Shown piece after piece: positions 13,149 to 14,442 of a stretch of DNA of 14,442 nt. This DNA is from an uncultured Oscillospiraceae bacterium (lineage in GTDB: Bacteria; Bacillota; Clostridia; Oscillospirales; Oscillospiraceae): the NCBI GenBank assembly GCA_910578505.1, contig CAJTPV010000051.1:1-14442 (forward strand), in the 5' to 3' direction. Numbering within the stretch: position 1 is the stretch's first letter; every line of letters begins with the position of its first letter. The notes beneath the pieces were generated by a model. That model had not been told where the DNA came from. It saw only the letters and a list, made by a program, of their open reading frames with translations, and did no database searches. The translations under genes and the position numbers were made by a program.

Positions 13149-13637
13149 TTGCAGGAGGAAGTCACTCAAAAGACCATCGCGTTATCCATGAAAACCGGGA
13201 AGCTGACGGCCCAAGTGCTGCAAATGGCCCTGAAAAAGTTTTTGGAGGCCCAGAAGCACGGCCCCAAGCTCCATCAGGGCCAGCAGAGCCTAAAGCAGTT
13301 GAAGCAGCACGGGGCGGCGCTGTCCAACATTGAGATCACCGACGCCAATATCGCCGCTTTCAAGCCCTGCGCCAAGAAATACGGCGTGGACTTCACCTTG
13401 CGAAAGGACAAGACCACCCAGCCGCCCCACTACATCGTGATCTTCAAGAGCCGGGACGCGGACAATCTGGAACAGGCTTTCAAGGAGTTCACCGCCAAGA
13501 AGCTGTCGCGGGAGGCCAAGCCCTCCATCCGCAAGGCGCTGTCCGTCCTGCGGGAAGCGACTGGCCGGAATGTCCAGCGGGACGGAGCCCGTCTGGCAGC
13601 CAAGGAGAAGATCAGGGAAAGGGGGATGGAGCTGTGA
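13149..13637 (+). CDS. PcfB family protein (DUF3801), conjugation
   Basis: This 162-residue protein matches the PcfB/DUF3801 family, an accessory of the relaxosome-coupling step in Gram-positive conjugation encoded just before VirD4. The family pattern is seen in TQKTIALSMKTGKLTAQVLQ (residues 6-25), SNIEITDANIAAFKPCAKKY, GVDFTLRKDK, HYIVIFKSRDADNLEQAF and a basic C-terminal tail. The start is TTG at 13149, 7-8 nt after AAAGGAGG (13134-13140). An ATG at 13142 is closer but lies in another frame and 1 nt from the ribosome site, so it is not used. The end overlaps the virD4 start by 4 nt (GTGA), so the two are coupled. It is full length. Confidence 0.85.
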   Translation: MQEEVTQKTIALSMKTGKLTAQVLQMALKKFLEAQKHGPKLHQGQQSLKQLKQHGAALSNIEITDANIAAFKPCAKKYGVDFTLRKDKTTQPPHYIVIFKSRDADNLEQAFKEFTAKKLSREAKPSIRKALSVLREATGRNVQRDGARLAAKEKIRERGMEL

Positions 13638-14113
13638 AGCCGGATGTAAAGAAAATCATCATCACCAACCTGCCCTATCTGCTGTTCGTGTGGCTGTTCG
13701 GCAAGATGGGCGAGGCGTGGCGGCTGGCGGCGGGGGCGGACGCCTCCCAAAAGATGCTCCACTTCATGGACAGCCTGGCGGCGGCGTTCGCCAACGGCCT
13801 GCCCAGCTTCCACCCCTTTGACCTGTGTATCGGTGTGACGGGCGCGGTGCTGGTGCGGCTGGCGGTCTACATGAAGGGCAAAAACGCCAAGAAGTACCGC
13901 CACGGCATGGAGTACGGTTCGGCAAGATGGGGCGGAGCAAAAGACATCGCCCCCTATAGCGACCCCGTATTTGAAAACAACATCCTGCTCACGCAGACCG
14001 AACGGCTGACGATGAACGGCAGGCCCAAAGACCCCAAGACCGCCCGGAACAAAAATGTGCTGGTGATCGGCGGTTCCGGCAGCGGAAAAACGAGATTTAT
14101 GCACAGAACATGA
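13634..14113 (+). pseudogene. VirD4-like coupling protein, cut after Walker A
   Basis: This is the N-terminal 155 or so residues of the CD1115-type VirD4/TraG coupling ATPase, which brings DNA to the conjugative secretion channel. Two TM segments are seen (about 8-25 and 62-80), then YRHGMEYGSARWGGAKDI, NILLTQTERLTMN, and NKNVLVIGGSGSGKTRF with Walker A GGSGSGKT at 146-153. An intact protein has about 600 residues and continues with a KPN-type sequence. Here homology stops at Phe155 and the next four residues (MHRT) and stop codon belong to other DNA. From about 14092 the sequence is internal transposase. GTG start at 13634, overlapping pcfB. Without the rest of the ATPase domain it cannot work, so transfer of this element copy is disabled unless the window edge reflects an assembly error. 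Confidence 0.85.
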
Positions 14114-14442
14114 GTGAGGAAACAGGCCGTCCGGCCATCCCATCCCGGATAGCGTTTGGGGCGATTTTTATCAAGGAGTACTGTCATATTACAGATGAGG
14201 GAACCGTAGAGGAACTCCAGGAAAACCCTTATATGCAGTACTTTGTGGGGTTGCATGAATTTCACCCGGAGCCGCTATTCGACCCGTCCATGATGGTGCA
14301 TTTCCGCAAACGGTTCCCAGTGGAAGAGGTAGGGAAGATCAATGAATCTGTCTGTACCGGGAAGTGGCCGGAGGAGCAGAGGAATGTGGACCGGAACGAT
14401 GAAGGGGATGGAGATCGTGGCGGGAATAATCCACCGGTTCCG
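14092..14442 (+). pseudogene. IS1182/IS5-like transposase, 5'-truncated, runs off window
   Basis: An open frame from inside the virD4 remnant to the window edge reads EIYAQNMSEETGRPAIPSRI, AFGAIFIKE, DEGTVEELQENPYMQYFVG, DPSMMVHFRKRF, VCTGKWPEEQRNVDRND. This is the conserved N-terminal region of IS1182/IS5-type DDE transposases (about 450-550 residues). The first ~20-30 residues of the family and the terminal inverted repeat are missing, so this is not a simple insertion: the join to virD4 cuts both genes internally. The ATG at 14110 is inside the family region; any translation from it would lack the normal N-terminus. The catalytic Asp/Glu residues would lie beyond the window. Confidence 0.75.

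Noticed and set aside
13142..13333. ATG-started frame (MTLAGGSHSK) at the pcfB start
   Set aside because: It is out of frame with the PcfB family sequence and 1 nt from the Shine-Dalgarno; the TTG at 13149 gives the conserved protein.

Overview
The window looks like part of a moderately GC-rich Gram-positive anaerobe of class Clostridia, most likely an Oscillospirales-type gut commensal. The evidence is consistent but indirect: strong AGGAGG-type ribosome sites, tRNA genes that encode CCA, a Clostridia-like elongator tRNA-Met, and a conjugative-element gene set (DUF6017, DUF5348, PcfB/DUF3801, VirD4) typical of that group. No gene here fixes the species.

Layout. (1) 90-486, minus strand: a compact tRNA operon, Met(CAT)-Glu(TTC)-Val(CAC), with a near-consensus promoter, a hairpin next to each 3' end and a terminator. 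(2) 624-4762, minus strand: a complete MacAB-like tripartite ABC exporter operon (adaptor, ATPase, permease) behind a near-consensus promoter. An 18-bp dyad overlaps its -10 box and looks like a MarR-type operator. (3) 5012-6158, plus strand: an alkylation-repair cluster, with a gutted AraC/AlkA-type glycosylase followed by two intact MGMT-family genes (ogt and a small paralogue), both with the PCHRV active site. (4) 6221-8839: a graveyard. A LacI-family C-terminus, two Gfo/Idh/MocA dehydrogenases flanking a sugar-phosphate isomerase, an IS transposase and a RhuM-like protein are all truncated, and several have also lost internal segments. (5) 8848-11370: an intact PglZ, the BREX phosphatase-fold protein, with no other BREX gene in view. 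(6) 11475-14113: the start of a conjugative or integrative element module (unknown protein, DUF6017 initiator-like protein, DUF5348 protein, PcfB, VirD4). VirD4 breaks off right after its Walker A motif. (7) 14092-14442: an internal piece of an IS1182/IS5-like transposase that runs off the window.

How it fits together. The tRNA operon, the exporter and the ogt pair look functional. From about 5 kb onward the window is mosaic: a lost sugar-catabolism locus, a dismantled defence island (RhuM-PglZ) and a broken conjugative element, joined at junctions that mostly fall inside genes. The most interesting signals are: the intact pglZ without its partners; an IS10-style inverted repeat that would hide the dead transposase's ribosome site in read-through transcripts; 15-nt iteron-like repeats followed by AT-richer DNA inside the DUF6017 gene, a candidate replication origin; a conserved gene whose only well-placed start is ATA; and the repeated pattern of internal deletions. 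Family calls rest on recognised motifs and remembered family patterns, since no database search was possible.
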